From assembly GCA_018713215.1 (NCBI GenBank), contig DVFO01000031.1, positions 1-58,743 on the forward strand: a DNA stretch of 58,743 nt. The letters are read 5' to 3'. The translations under genes and the position numbers were made by a program. The DNA comes from Enterenecus faecium. GTDB taxonomy: Bacteria > Bacillota > Clostridia > Oscillospirales > Oscillospiraceae. Below the pieces are notes generated by a model. The model searched no databases. It saw only the letters and a program-made list of their open reading frames with translations, and was not told the origin of the DNA. Of the stretch, positions 43,455 through 52,283 are shown piece by piece (position 1 is the stretch's first letter; each line of letters opens with the position of its first letter).

Positions 43455-45698
43455 TTACACAGACTCGTGGAAGGTCCGCTTGATGACCTCCAACTGCTGC
43501 TCCCGGCTCAGGCGGTTGAAGTTCACCGCATAGCCGGACACACGGATGGTGAGGGTGGGGTACTGCTCGGGGTGCTCCATGGCGTCCAGCAGCACCTGAC
43601 GGTCCATGACGTTGACGTTCAGGTGGTGGGCGCCCTGGACAAAGTAGCCGTCCAGGATGGACACCAGGTTGGTGATACGCTCCTGCTGGCTCTTACCCAG
43701 GGCATTGGGGACAATGGAGAAGGTGTTGGACACGCCGTCCTGGCACACGCCCCGGTAGGGGATCTTGGCCACGGAGTTGAGGCTGGCCAGAGCGCCGTTC
43801 TCGTCCCGGCCGTGCATGGGGTTGGCGCCGGGGGCGAAGGGCTCGCCGGCCTTGCGGCCATCGGGGGTGGAGCCGGTCTTCTTGCCGTACATCACGTTGC
43901 TGGTGATGGTGAGGGCGGAGAGGGTGTGGATAGCGCCCCGGTACAGGGGATGCTTCTTGAGCTCCGCGGAGAAGTACGCGGCGATCTCCACGGCGATGTC
44001 GTCCACCCGGTCGTCGTCGTTGCCGTACTTGGGGAAGTCGCCCTCCACCTCAAAGTCCACGGCAATGCCGTCCTCGTTGCGGATGGGCCGCACCTTGGCA
44101 AACTTGATGGCGGACAGGGAGTCGGCGGCAATGGACAGACCCGCCACGCCGAAGGCGGCCAGGCGCTCCACCAGGGTGTCGTGGAGGGCCATCTGACTGG
44201 CCTCGTAGGCGTACTTGTCGTGCATGTAGTGGATGATGTTGATGGTGTCCACGTACAACTCAGCCACGTAGGACAGAACCTTCTTATAGTTGGTGAGCAC
44301 CTTGGAGTAGCTGAGCACCTCGTCCTCGTCCCGGATGATGCCGGGCACCACGTGGAGGCCCTTCTTCTCGTCCACACCGCCGTTGATGGCGTACAGCAGA
44401 CTCTTGGCCAGGTTGGCCCGGGCGCCGAAGAACTGCATCTGCTTGCCCACGGCCATGGCGGACACACAGCAGGAGATGCAGTAGTCGTCGCCGTACAGGG
44501 GGCGCATCACGTCGTCGTTCTCGTACTGGATGGAGTCGGTGGCAATGCTCATCTTGGCGCAGTAGTCCTTCCAGGCCTGGGGCAGGTTCTGGCTCCACAG
44601 TACGGTGAGGTTGGGCTCGGGCGCGGTGCCCAGGTTGGTGAGGGTGTGCAGGTAGCGGAAGCTGGTTTTGGTCACCAGGGGACGGCCGTCAATGCCCATG
44701 CCGCCCAGGGACTCGGTGACCCAGGTGGGGTCGCCGCCGAACAGCTCGTTGTACTCGGGGGTGCGCAGGTGACGCACCAGGCGCAGCTTGATGATGAACT
44801 GGTCGATGAGCTCCTGGGCCCCCTGCTCGTCCAGCAGACCACGGTCCAGGTCCCGCTGGATGTAGATGTCCAGGAAGGTGGCGGTGCGGCCCAGAGAGGT
44901 GGCGGCGCCGTTGTTCTCCTTCACGCCAGCCAGGTAGGCCAGGTACAGGTTCTGCACCGCCTCATGGGCGTTCTCGGCGGGGCGGGTGACGTCGCAGCCG
45001 TAGCGGCTGGCCATGTGGGTGAACTCCTTGAGGGCCCGAATCTGGGTGCTCACTTCCTCCCGCAGGCGGATGCGCTCCTCGGTCATGGGACCGTCCAGCT
45101 CCTCCAGGTCCTTCTGCTTCTCCTCAATGAGGAAGTCGGTGCCGTACAGGGGCACCCGGCGGTAGTCGCCCACCAGACGGCCACGGCCATAGGCGTCGGG
45201 CAGACCGGTGAGCAGGCCAGCGGTACGGGCCAGACGGGTGCGCTTGGGGTAGGCGTCAAACACGCCCTCGTTGTGGGTCTTGCGGTAGAGGCTGAAGTGC
45301 CGCTCGATCTCAGGGTCCAGCTCGTAGCCGTACTCGTGGAGGGCGGACTCGGCCATGCGCATGCCGCCGTACAGGTTCACGATGCGCTTGAGGGGGGCGT
45401 CGGTCTGGAGGCCCACGATGACCTCGTTCTCCTGGTCAATGTAGCCGGGCTCGAAGTTGTCAATGCCGGACACCACGTGGGTCTCCACGTCGATGATGCC
45501 CTTTTTCAGCTCCTCCACAATGAGGGCGTGGGCCTTCTCCCACACCTTGGCAGTGCGGGGGGAGATGGGGGCCAGGAAGCTGTCATCTCCGGTATAGGGG
45601 GTGTAGTTCTTCTGAATGAAGTTGCGCACATTCACCAGGTGGCGCCATTCGCCGGTGCGAAAGCCCTCCCAGGCGGTGCAGTTGACATCAATGCTCAT
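43455..45698 (-). CDS. pflB: Formate C-acetyltransferase (pyruvate formate-lyase)
   Basis: 747 residues. The catalytic Cys410-Cys411 pair lies in YCISCCVSAM and the glycyl-radical Gly722 in IRVSGYAVNF; MHGRDENGALASLNSVAK is also conserved. It splits pyruvate with CoA into acetyl-CoA and formate under anaerobic conditions. 14 bases after pflA on the same strand; GGAGGT upstream of ATG. Transcription is inferred to start behind the ZTP-type riboswitch. Confidence 0.98.
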   Translation of the reverse strand: MSIDVNCTAWEGFRTGEWRHLVNVRNFIQKNYTPYTGDDSFLAPISPRTAKVWEKAHALIVEELKKGIIDVETHVVSGIDNFEPGYIDQENEVIVGLQTDAPLKRIVNLYGGMRMAESALHEYGYELDPEIERHFSLYRKTHNEGVFDAYPKRTRLARTAGLLTGLPDAYGRGRLVGDYRRVPLYGTDFLIEEKQKDLEELDGPMTEERIRLREEVSTQIRALKEFTHMASRYGCDVTRPAENAHEAVQNLYLAYLAGVKENNGAATSLGRTATFLDIYIQRDLDRGLLDEQGAQELIDQFIIKLRLVRHLRTPEYNELFGGDPTWVTESLGGMGIDGRPLVTKTSFRYLHTLTNLGTAPEPNLTVLWSQNLPQAWKDYCAKMSIATDSIQYENDDVMRPLYGDDYCISCCVSAMAVGKQMQFFGARANLAKSLLYAINGGVDEKKGLHVVPGIIRDEDEVLSYSKVLTNYKKVLSYVAELYVDTINIIHYMHDKYAYEASQMALHDTLVERLAAFGVAGLSIAADSLSAIKFAKVRPIRNEDGIAVDFEVEGDFPKYGNDDDRVDDIAVEIAAYFSAELKKHPLYRGAIHTLSALTITSNVMYGKKTGSTPDGRKAGEPFAPGANPMHGRDENGALASLNSVAKIPYRGVCQDGVSNTFSIVPNALGKSQQERITNLVSILDGYFVQGAHHLNVNVMDRQVLLDAMEHPEQYPTLTIRVSGYAVNFNRLSREQQLEVIKRTFHESV

Positions 45699-45712
45699 GG
45701 GAATGTACCTCC

Positions 45713-46438
45713 TTATAAAATATGGGGAAACGCTCGGTCAAACTTCTCCTGCCACCCGGCCAGAGCGTCCTTGGCCAGGGGCTCCACCCCCTCCAGGGGG
45801 TAAGGATATCCCAGGGTGTGGTACTTGTGTACTCCCAGGGTGTGATAGGGCAACAGTTCTACCCGGCGCACATGGCGCAGGGTGGAGACAAAGTCCAACA
45901 GCCCTTGCAAATGCTCATCGCCGTCGGTGAGCCCGGGCACCACCACGTGTCGAATCCACAGGGGCACCTCTTGGGCCTGCAATTGGCTGAGAAACGCTCT
46001 CCATTCCCCGGTGTCCCGGCCTGTGACCGCCTGGAACCCCTGGGGGGTATAGTGCTTGATGTCCAGCAGCACCAGGTCGGTGTGGGACAAAATCCGCTCG
46101 TAGTCCCCCAGCCCGCACCCAGCGGTGTCCAGACAGGTGTGAATGCCTTCCTTTTGGCACAGCTCCAGGGCCTGGGCCAAAAACTCCGGCTGCAACAGCG
46201 GCTCGCCGCCGGAAAAGGTGACCCCGCCGGTGGCGCCGTAGTAGGATTTGAACCGGCGCAGCTTGGCCACCAGTTCCTCCGGCGTCATCTCCTTGGCGGA
46301 AGCGGCGCCACACTCCCAAGTGTCCGGGTTGTGGCAGTACTGACACCGCAGCCCACACCCCTGGAGAAACACCACGGTGCGAATGCCGGGGCCGTCCACC
46401 AGCCCCATGCTCTCCACAGAGTGAATGCGTCCTTTCAT
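45713..46438 (-). CDS. pflA: Pyruvate formate-lyase activating enzyme
   Basis: 241 residues from ATG 46438 (GAAGGGAG six bases upstream; longer frames would enter the riboswitch). Radical SAM motif Cys28-Cys32-Cys35 in GCGLRCQYCHNPDTW, GGVTFSGGEPLLQ for SAM binding, and DLVLLDIKH. It installs the glycyl radical on PflB. The order pflA before pflB is the reverse of the common one. Confidence 0.97.
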   Translation of the reverse strand: MKGRIHSVESMGLVDGPGIRTVVFLQGCGLRCQYCHNPDTWECGAASAKEMTPEELVAKLRRFKSYYGATGGVTFSGGEPLLQPEFLAQALELCQKEGIHTCLDTAGCGLGDYERILSHTDLVLLDIKHYTPQGFQAVTGRDTGEWRAFLSQLQAQEVPLWIRHVVVPGLTDGDEHLQGLLDFVSTLRHVRRVELLPYHTLGVHKYHTLGYPYPLEGVEPLAKDALAGWQEKFDRAFPHIL

Positions 46439-46470
46439 TGTGAACTCCCTTCTTTTTCCATTTGTTGGAT

Positions 46471-46586
46471 AAAGAAAAAGACCGACCCACTGGGACCTTT
46501 TTCTTGCCCAGACGGTCGGCCGGCTTTCCCGATCATACGCCACGTGGTTGATTCCACTTAATACCGCCAGGTGTATGATCACCGTG
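46471..46586 (-). ncRNA. ZTP (pfl-motif) riboswitch with overlapping terminator, upstream of pflA
   Basis: On the minus strand: closing helix GATCATAC/GTATGATC (46580-46573 with 46538-46531), inside it CCTGGCGG and the hairpin GTGG-AATCAA-CCAC, then the conserved 3' part CCGACCGTCTGGGCAAGA. The last part is also the left arm of an intrinsic terminator (46519-46507 with 46494-46482) followed by TCTTTTTCTTT. These match the ZTP class (RF01750). The class turns genes on when ZTP/ZMP signals lack of 10-formyl-THF; Pfl makes formate for that pathway. Bases 46439-46470 are plain leader. Confidence 0.82.
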
Positions 46587-46591
46587 AGTAC

Positions 46592-46620
46592 AGGCTACTA
46601 TATCTTGTGTCGTTTGTCAA
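46592..46620 (-). promoter_or_regulatory. Promoter of pflA-pflB
   Basis: Perfect -35 TTGACA at 46620-46615; the -10 at 17 bases is TAGCCT (weak). Start would fall right before the riboswitch. Confidence 0.6.
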
Positions 46621-46727
46621 GCTTCATTTTTATTTCCCATTATTTTTCAATTTCTGGACACTTTTTAAGAACTCCGCAAGGAGTTGTATCGAAGTTGTAA
46701 ATTCTGCACGCCGACCCCCTGGAGCCG

Positions 46728-46756
46728 TTGCCATTTCCCCTGTGGCATACTATAAT
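46728..46756 (+). promoter_or_regulatory. Promoter of the first LCP gene
   Basis: TTGCCA, 17 bases, TATAAT, almost the same as that of the second LCP gene. Bases 46621-46727 hold nothing else I can name. Confidence 0.85.
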
Positions 46757-46787
46757 GTGCCATAACAACGACAAGGAGATGTGCCAC

Positions 46788-48281
46788 ATGGCAAAACGGT
46801 ACAAGAAAAAAACTGCCCGCTCCGGTCTGGAGACCGTGGTCAATCTGCTGGCCCTGCTGTTGTTTGCCGTTCTCGGCATCGGCTTTGTGGCCGCGCTCTT
46901 CTTCACCCACATGCTCACCCCCCTGCTGTTGGCCCTGATTGCGGCGGCAGTGGTGGTGGCCGTAGTGGTGGTGTTTGCTCTGCGGTTCAGCCGCGGCCCC
47001 GCCAAGCGCACGGCGGGTTCCGTGCTGTCCGTGGTGTTCTGTCTGGTGTTCGCCGTGGGCATTGTCTATGCCCGGGTGGGCCTGGACACCCTGGACCGGG
47101 TCACCAACCCGGAGGCTCAGACCCTGGCCATGTCCGTGTACGTGCGGGGAGATGATACCCGCAGCATGGACGAGCTGCTCCAGCACCCCTTTGGCATGCT
47201 CAGCGCCGACCAGACGGACACCCAGGCGGCGGTGAAACAGCTGGACGCCAAGTACAGCGTCACCCTCACCCCCCAGGGCTATCCCGAAGCAACCAAGCTG
47301 GTGGATGCCCTCAACAACAAGGAAATCGACGCCATTTTGGTCAACCAGAGCCACATGACCGTGCTGGACGACCTGGAGGAGTACAAGGACGTGATGCAGA
47401 GTCTGCGCATGGTGGACACCATTCAGGTGCCCCTCCAGGCCAGCGCCGCCCCCCAGCCCACCACCGCTCCCGCCATTCCCCTGGACCAGCCCTTTACCGT
47501 ATATATCAGCGGCAGCGACTCCCGAAGCAGCGATATCTCCACCTCGGGCAACAGCGATGTGAACATCATCGCCACCATCAACCCCAAGACCCACCAGGTG
47601 TTGCTGGTGTCCACTCCCCGGGACTACTTCATCCCCCTGTCCTTCTCCAATGGAGTCCCGGACAAGCTCACCCACGCCGGGGGCCGGGGCATTGAGGAGA
47701 GCATTAAAACTCTGGAAATGCTCTACGACATAGAGCTGGACTACTACTTTAAGGTCAACTTCGCCGGATTTGAGGGCATCATTGATGCCCTGGGCGGCAT
47801 TGACGTGTACTCGGACTACAACTTTGAATCCTATATCTCCGACTACACCTACCAAAAGGGCGTCAACCACATGGACGGCGAGAAGGCCCTGTACTTCGTC
47901 CGGGAGCGGTACAACCTCCCCAAGGGTGACTTCCAGCGGGGCATCCACCAGATGCGGATGATCGAGGCCGTGGCCAACAAGGTTCTCTCCCCCGCCATTC
48001 TCACCCAGTACCTCCCCTTCATGGATGCCGTGGGCAACTGCTTCCGCACCAGCATTCCCTCCGACTTCATCACCGATATGGTGCAGAATCAGCTGCAAAA
48101 CGGCGGGGACTGGAACATCGTCAGCTACTACGTCTCCGGCTCCTTCAGCAAGGAGTACACCTACAGTTATCCTGACTGGCATCTGGATGTCATTGTCCCT
48201 GATATGACCACCGTGGAGACCGCCAAGCAGCTCATGGAGCAGGTACGCAACGGCGAAATTGTCACCCCGCCTGAAATTTAA
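46788..48281 (+). CDS. LytR-CpsA-Psr (LCP) family protein 1
   Basis: 497 residues from ATG 46788 (AAGGAG nine bases upstream). Three membrane helices (about 16-38, 42-66, 75-97), then an extracellular part of about 100 residues resembling a family-3 solute-binding protein (SVYVRGDDTRSMDELL, FGML, YPEATKLVDALNNKEIDAILVN), then the LCP domain (240-450) with ISGSDSR, NIIATINPKTHQVLLVSTPRDY, KLTHAG, GGIDVYSD and FVRERY. LCP enzymes attach teichoic acids or capsule to peptidoglycan from lipid carriers. A paralogue follows. Confidence 0.9.
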   Translation: MAKRYKKKTARSGLETVVNLLALLLFAVLGIGFVAALFFTHMLTPLLLALIAAAVVVAVVVVFALRFSRGPAKRTAGSVLSVVFCLVFAVGIVYARVGLDTLDRVTNPEAQTLAMSVYVRGDDTRSMDELLQHPFGMLSADQTDTQAAVKQLDAKYSVTLTPQGYPEATKLVDALNNKEIDAILVNQSHMTVLDDLEEYKDVMQSLRMVDTIQVPLQASAAPQPTTAPAIPLDQPFTVYISGSDSRSSDISTSGNSDVNIIATINPKTHQVLLVSTPRDYFIPLSFSNGVPDKLTHAGGRGIEESIKTLEMLYDIELDYYFKVNFAGFEGIIDALGGIDVYSDYNFESYISDYTYQKGVNHMDGEKALYFVRERYNLPKGDFQRGIHQMRMIEAVANKVLSPAILTQYLPFMDAVGNCFRTSIPSDFITDMVQNQLQNGGDWNIVSYYVSGSFSKEYTYSYPDWHLDVIVPDMTTVETAKQLMEQVRNGEIVTPPEI

Positions 48282-48302
48282 GCATTCCTTCTGATTCATC
48301 TT

Positions 48303-48339
48303 ACAGACGGCCCGGCGCTTCAAGCGCCGGGCCGTCTGT
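48303..48339 (+). terminator. Intrinsic terminator after LCP gene 1
   Basis: 18-bp perfect stem ACAGACGGCCCGGCGCTT with complement; only a weak T run follows. Confidence 0.7.
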
Positions 48340-48387
48340 AATTTCCCACAAAAATCGAAAACAGGTGGAAATTCCCGGATACTTCCA

Positions 48388-48416
48388 TTGCCATTTTCCT
48401 TCTTTTGTACTATAAT
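48388..48416 (+). promoter_or_regulatory. Promoter of the second LCP gene
   Basis: TTGCCA, 17 bases, TATAAT; the flanking bases TTGCCATTT and ACTATAATGT are shared with the first LCP promoter. Confidence 0.88.
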
Positions 48417-48505
48417 GTCGGAAGTTATCCGCTGCGGCAGGGTCGCCGCACACATCACCCTGACGCCCGCCCCTCTGGAAGCGGTGTCAAAGGAAGGAAC
48501 ATATT

Positions 48506-50032
48506 ATGGGAAAATATCCAAACAAGAAGTCTGGACGCCTTGGTTTTGACTTTTTTCTCAACAAACTCGCCCTGATTGCCTTTACCATATTAGGCGGATA
48601 TTTTGTCTACACCGCCATCTCCACCCAGATGCTGGACGCTTTGCGCATCGGGCTGCTGTGCGCAGTGGTAGCCGTTCCCGTGATTGTGGTGTGGTGGCTG
48701 AGTCTGACCCGTTCCAAGCCGGTGCGGCTGGCCATCGGCTCGGTGCTGGCCATGATCTTCTGCCTGATCTTCGCCGTGGGCATTCGCTACATCAACATCG
48801 GCATGGACACCCTGAACAACATCACCGCCGAAGAAGATGAGACCTCTCTGATGACCGTCTATGTCCGCTCCGACGATGACCGGAACATGGAGGACCTGCT
48901 GGACGAGACCTTCGGCACCCTGTCCATGACGGAGGCCAACACCAAGGCCGCCATCCAGCAGCTGGACCAGGAATACAAGACCACCCTTTCCACCAAGGCC
49001 TACGCCAGCGCCACCGAGCTGGTGGACGCTCTGGCTGAGGGCGAGGTGGATGCCATTCTCACCGACCAGGGCCACATGAGTGTGCTGGAGGACCTGGAGG
49101 GCTATGAGGACGCCATGGACGGGCTGCGGGAAGTCAAGTCCTTCCACGTGGTGGTGGAGACGGAGAACAACAACGACAAGACCTCCATCTCCAAGGCGGA
49201 CTCTGTGTTCTCCGTGTACATCAGCGGCAGCGACTCCCGGGACAGCAACATCATGGCCACCGGCCGCAGCGACGTGAACATCATCGCCACCGTCAATACC
49301 GAGACCCGCCAGGTGCTGCTGCTCAACACCCCCCGCGACTTCTATATCCCCCTGGCCCGCAGCAGCTCCTATGACTATCCCGACAAGCTCACCCACGCGG
49401 GACTCTACGGTGTGGACGAGAGCAAGGACACCCTGGCCCAGTACTATGGCATCGACATCGACTACTACTTCCGGGTAAACTTCACCGGATTTGAGACCAT
49501 CATCGACGCCCTGGGCGGCATTGAGGTGGATTCCGAGCACGACTTCTACTCCACCATCGCTCCCACCACCATCCACTACACCCAGGGCATCAACAAGTTG
49601 GACGGCTACGAAGCTCTGTACTACGTCCGCGAGCGCTACGCCTTTGTCAACGGCGACTATCAGCGCGGCATCAACCAGATGCAGGTCATCCAGGCCGTGG
49701 CTAAGAAGGCCATGTCCCCTGCCATGCTCACCAACTTCACTTCCCTGATGGATGCGGTGGATGACTGCTTCAAGACCTCCATCCCCACCGACCTCATCAC
49801 CGCTCTGGTACGGGATCAGCTGGCCAACGGCGGCGACTGGAACATCGTCACCTACTACGTCTCCGGCACTGGCTCCAGCGAGTACACCTACTCCATCCCC
49901 AGCCAGAAGGCCTACGTCACCATCCCCGATGAATCCACCGTGGAAATGGCCAAGGACCTGATGCAGCAGGTGCGGGACGGCAAGATCATTGAGGACCCCA
50001 ACGCTGAGGCCTCTGACGCCCCTTCCTATTAA
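48506..50032 (+). CDS. LytR-CpsA-Psr (LCP) family protein 2
   Basis: 508 residues, the same plan as its neighbour: three membrane helices, a solute-binding-like segment (VYVRSDDDRNMEDLL, ASATELVDALAEGEVDAILTD), and the LCP domain (YISGSDSRDSNI, VNTETRQVLLLNTPRDF, KLTHAG, GGIEVDSE, YYVRERY). An arisen-by-duplication pair. AAGGAAGGAAC before ATG. Ends in a Asp/Ala/Ser tail. Confidence 0.9.
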   Translation: MGKYPNKKSGRLGFDFFLNKLALIAFTILGGYFVYTAISTQMLDALRIGLLCAVVAVPVIVVWWLSLTRSKPVRLAIGSVLAMIFCLIFAVGIRYINIGMDTLNNITAEEDETSLMTVYVRSDDDRNMEDLLDETFGTLSMTEANTKAAIQQLDQEYKTTLSTKAYASATELVDALAEGEVDAILTDQGHMSVLEDLEGYEDAMDGLREVKSFHVVVETENNNDKTSISKADSVFSVYISGSDSRDSNIMATGRSDVNIIATVNTETRQVLLLNTPRDFYIPLARSSSYDYPDKLTHAGLYGVDESKDTLAQYYGIDIDYYFRVNFTGFETIIDALGGIEVDSEHDFYSTIAPTTIHYTQGINKLDGYEALYYVRERYAFVNGDYQRGINQMQVIQAVAKKAMSPAMLTNFTSLMDAVDDCFKTSIPTDLITALVRDQLANGGDWNIVTYYVSGTGSSEYTYSIPSQKAYVTIPDESTVEMAKDLMQQVRDGKIIEDPNAEASDAPSY

Positions 50033-50045
50033 CAAATACTGATTT

Positions 50046-50075
50046 AGGCCAGGTGTGCATGCACCTGGCCTTTCT
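50046..50075 (+). terminator. Intrinsic terminator after LCP gene 2
   Basis: 10-bp stem AGGCCAGGTG with complement, loop TGCATG, then TTCTC. Confidence 0.75.
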
Positions 50076-50091
50076 CTTAGGAGGAATTGAC

Positions 50092-50928
50092 ATGTCAAAT
50101 ATCATCTATGTAGACACCCTGGACCACCCGGGGCTGGACGCCTTCGCCCGCCTCACCGAGGCCCAGCTGAGAAACCGCCGGGAGCCGGAGAAGGGCATCT
50201 TCATCGCCGAGAGCCCCAAGGTCATTGAGCGGGCGTTGAATGGGGGCTATGAGCCCCTCTCCTTTCTCATGGAGGAAAAGCACATCACCGGACAGGCCCA
50301 GCCCCTTCTGGAGCGGTGCCCCGGGGTGCCAGTGTACACCGGACCCTCGGACCTGTTGGCCCAGCTCACCGGGTTCCCCCTCTCCCGAGGAGTGCTGTGC
50401 GCCATGCGTCGCCCCCTCCTCCCCACGGTGGAGCAGCTGTGCCGCAACGCCCACCGGGTGGCGGTGCTGGAGGGCATTGCAGACCCCACCAACGTGGGGG
50501 CCATCTTCCGCTCGGCCGCTGCTATGCACATGGATGCGGTGCTGGTCACCCCCAACTGCTGCGACCCCCTGTACCGCCGCTCGGTGCGGGTGAGCATGGG
50601 CACGGTATTTCAGATTCCCTGGACCCGCATCCCCCAGTGGCCGGAGGGCGGACTGGAGCAGCTCCACACCCTGGGCTTTCGCACGGTCGCCCTGGCCCTC
50701 ACCCCCGACGCCCACTCCATTGAGGACCCCGGCCTGCACCAGGCGGACAAGCTGGCCCTGCTGCTGGGCACCGAGGGGGACGGCCTGGCCCGGACCACCA
50801 TCGACGGGTGCTTTGATGCCGTGTGCATCCCCATGTCCCACGACGTAGACTCCCTCAACGTGGCCGCCGCCAGTGCTGTCGCTTTCTGGGAACTGCGCTA
50901 CCGCCAGCCCCCCTTATCCGATATGTAA
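50092..50928 (+). CDS. SpoU/TrmH-family RNA 2'-O-ribose methyltransferase
   Basis: 278 residues from ATG 50092 (GGAGG upstream). An N-terminal substrate-binding domain (EKGIFIAESPKVIERAL) and the SPOUT knot with motif 1 NVGAIFRSA, motif 2 LLLGTEGDGL and motif 3 IPMSHDVDSLNVAAASAVA. It uses SAM to methylate a ribose of rRNA or tRNA; the target cannot be told. Confidence 0.92.
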   Translation: MSNIIYVDTLDHPGLDAFARLTEAQLRNRREPEKGIFIAESPKVIERALNGGYEPLSFLMEEKHITGQAQPLLERCPGVPVYTGPSDLLAQLTGFPLSRGVLCAMRRPLLPTVEQLCRNAHRVAVLEGIADPTNVGAIFRSAAAMHMDAVLVTPNCCDPLYRRSVRVSMGTVFQIPWTRIPQWPEGGLEQLHTLGFRTVALALTPDAHSIEDPGLHQADKLALLLGTEGDGLARTTIDGCFDAVCIPMSHDVDSLNVAAASAVAFWELRYRQPPLSDM

Positions 50929-50965
50929 AATTCCACACAGTTTCAGAGGTTTTTTTGTTACATTC

Positions 50966-50994
50966 TTGACAACCACGCAGGACGGATTTATAAT
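50966..50994 (+). promoter_or_regulatory. Consensus promoter of the hydrogenase operon
   Basis: TTGACA, 17 bases, TATAAT, perfect consensus. Confidence 0.92.
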
Positions 50995-51012
50995 TTTTAT
51001 CAAGACCTGATG

Positions 51013-51139
51013 TGGTGGGCCTGTACGTTTTGCCGAAACTCACAAAGTGCGCCACAGGATTTTCCATATGTTAGAGACATCTGGTTGAAATTCCTGTGGG
51101 CAGTTTCTGGGAATTTTCGGAGACGTGCGGGCCTTTTTT
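51013..51139 (+). promoter_or_regulatory. Structured leader with terminator before the hydrogenase operon (candidate riboswitch or attenuator)
   Basis: CCACAGGA (51052-51059) pairs with TCCTGTGG (51092-51099). GAAATTCC (51087-51094) can instead pair with GGAATTT (51110-51116). GCAGTTTC (51100-51107) pairs with GAGAC-G-TGC (51120-51128) shortly before TTTTTT (51134-51139). CCTGT near 51020 can pair with ACAGG too. These exclude one another. No known riboswitch class was recognised. Confidence 0.5.
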
Positions 51140-51194
51140 GCATCTTACAGCCATCATTCTGCGGCAGCCCAGCTGCCAAGTCCGGGAGGTCATT

Positions 51195-52277
51195 ATGAGT
51201 TATACCATTCCCATCGGCCCCTACCATCCCGCTCTGGAGGAGCCCATTCACGCCCGTCTCACCGTGGACGGCGAGCGCATCACCGACGCCGAAGTCTTTG
51301 TGGGCTACAACCACCGGGGCATTGAGCGGCTGGCCCAGGAGCGCAACTTTATCCAGACCCTGGTGCTGGTGGAGCGTGTGTGCGGCATCTGTTCCCACTC
51401 CCACTCCCTGACCTATGCGCTGTGCATTGAGCACATCGCCGGGATGGAAGTGCCCAAGCGGGGCCAATACATCCGGGTCATCATCGAGGAGCTGGAGCGC
51501 ATCCACTCCCACCTTCTGTGGCTGGGCATCGCCTGCCACATTGTGGGCCACGACTCCCTGTTTATGCAGTGCTGGAACGACCGGGAGGGCACCATGGACG
51601 TGCTGGAGGCCCTTACAGGTAACCGGGTCAACTACGGCATGAACATCATCGGCGGCGCCCGCCGGGACTTCACCGACGACCAGCGCCGGGACCTGATGGC
51701 CGCCATGGACGATTTGGAACAGCGCATGGGCCCCATCACCCACTGGCTCACCCACGACAAGACCTTGGCCATGCGCACCAAGGGTGTAGGCATCCTCACC
51801 CGAGAGGACGCCATCCGGCTGGGCGCGGTGGGTCCCCACGCCCGGGCCTCCGGGGTGGACATGGACGTGCGCCGGGACGCCCCCTACTCCTCTTACGAGG
51901 ACTTCGACTTCAAGGTCCCCGTCCAAGAATCCGGGGACGTGTATGCCCGGGTGGTCATCCGGGTATTGGAGATCTACGAGAGCATCAAGATCATCCGCCA
52001 GGCGGTGGACAATCTGCCCGAAGGGCCTATCAACCTGGGCAATCGAATCCCCAAGGTGCCCGCCGGCGAGTTCATCGCCCGCCATGAGGCACCCCGGGGC
52101 CATCTGGTATACAAGGTGGTCACCGACGGCGGCCTCAACAACCACCGGGTGAGCCTTCACGTGCCCACCTTCAAAAACGCCCCCACCGTCCCCGTTATGC
52201 TCCGGGGGAACACCGTGGCAGATGCAGGCCTCATTGTGGCCTCCATCGACCCCTGCTTCTCCTGCCTGGACCGATAA
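51195..52277 (+). CDS. Group 4 [NiFe]-hydrogenase large (catalytic) subunit, MbhL/EchE-like
   Basis: 360 residues from ATG 51195 (GGGAGG upstream). Nickel ligands are complete: Cys63/Cys66 in RVCGICSHSHS and Cys354/Cys357 in DPCFSCLDR. GYNHRGIERLAQ and ERIHSHLLWLG match the energy-converting type and the related NuoD subunit. It reduces protons to H2 with electrons from ferredoxin. The chain ends three residues after the last Cys, so no C-terminal peptide need be cleaved. The partner small subunit is not in the window. Confidence 0.93.
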   Translation: MSYTIPIGPYHPALEEPIHARLTVDGERITDAEVFVGYNHRGIERLAQERNFIQTLVLVERVCGICSHSHSLTYALCIEHIAGMEVPKRGQYIRVIIEELERIHSHLLWLGIACHIVGHDSLFMQCWNDREGTMDVLEALTGNRVNYGMNIIGGARRDFTDDQRRDLMAAMDDLEQRMGPITHWLTHDKTLAMRTKGVGILTREDAIRLGAVGPHARASGVDMDVRRDAPYSSYEDFDFKVPVQESGDVYARVVIRVLEIYESIKIIRQAVDNLPEGPINLGNRIPKVPAGEFIARHEAPRGHLVYKVVTDGGLNNHRVSLHVPTFKNAPTVPVMLRGNTVADAGLIVASIDPCFSCLDR

Positions 52278-52283
52278 GCCGCC

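Noticed and set aside
46439..46582. Longer PflA starting at 46582
   Set aside because: The added residues would be encoded by the riboswitch and its terminator.
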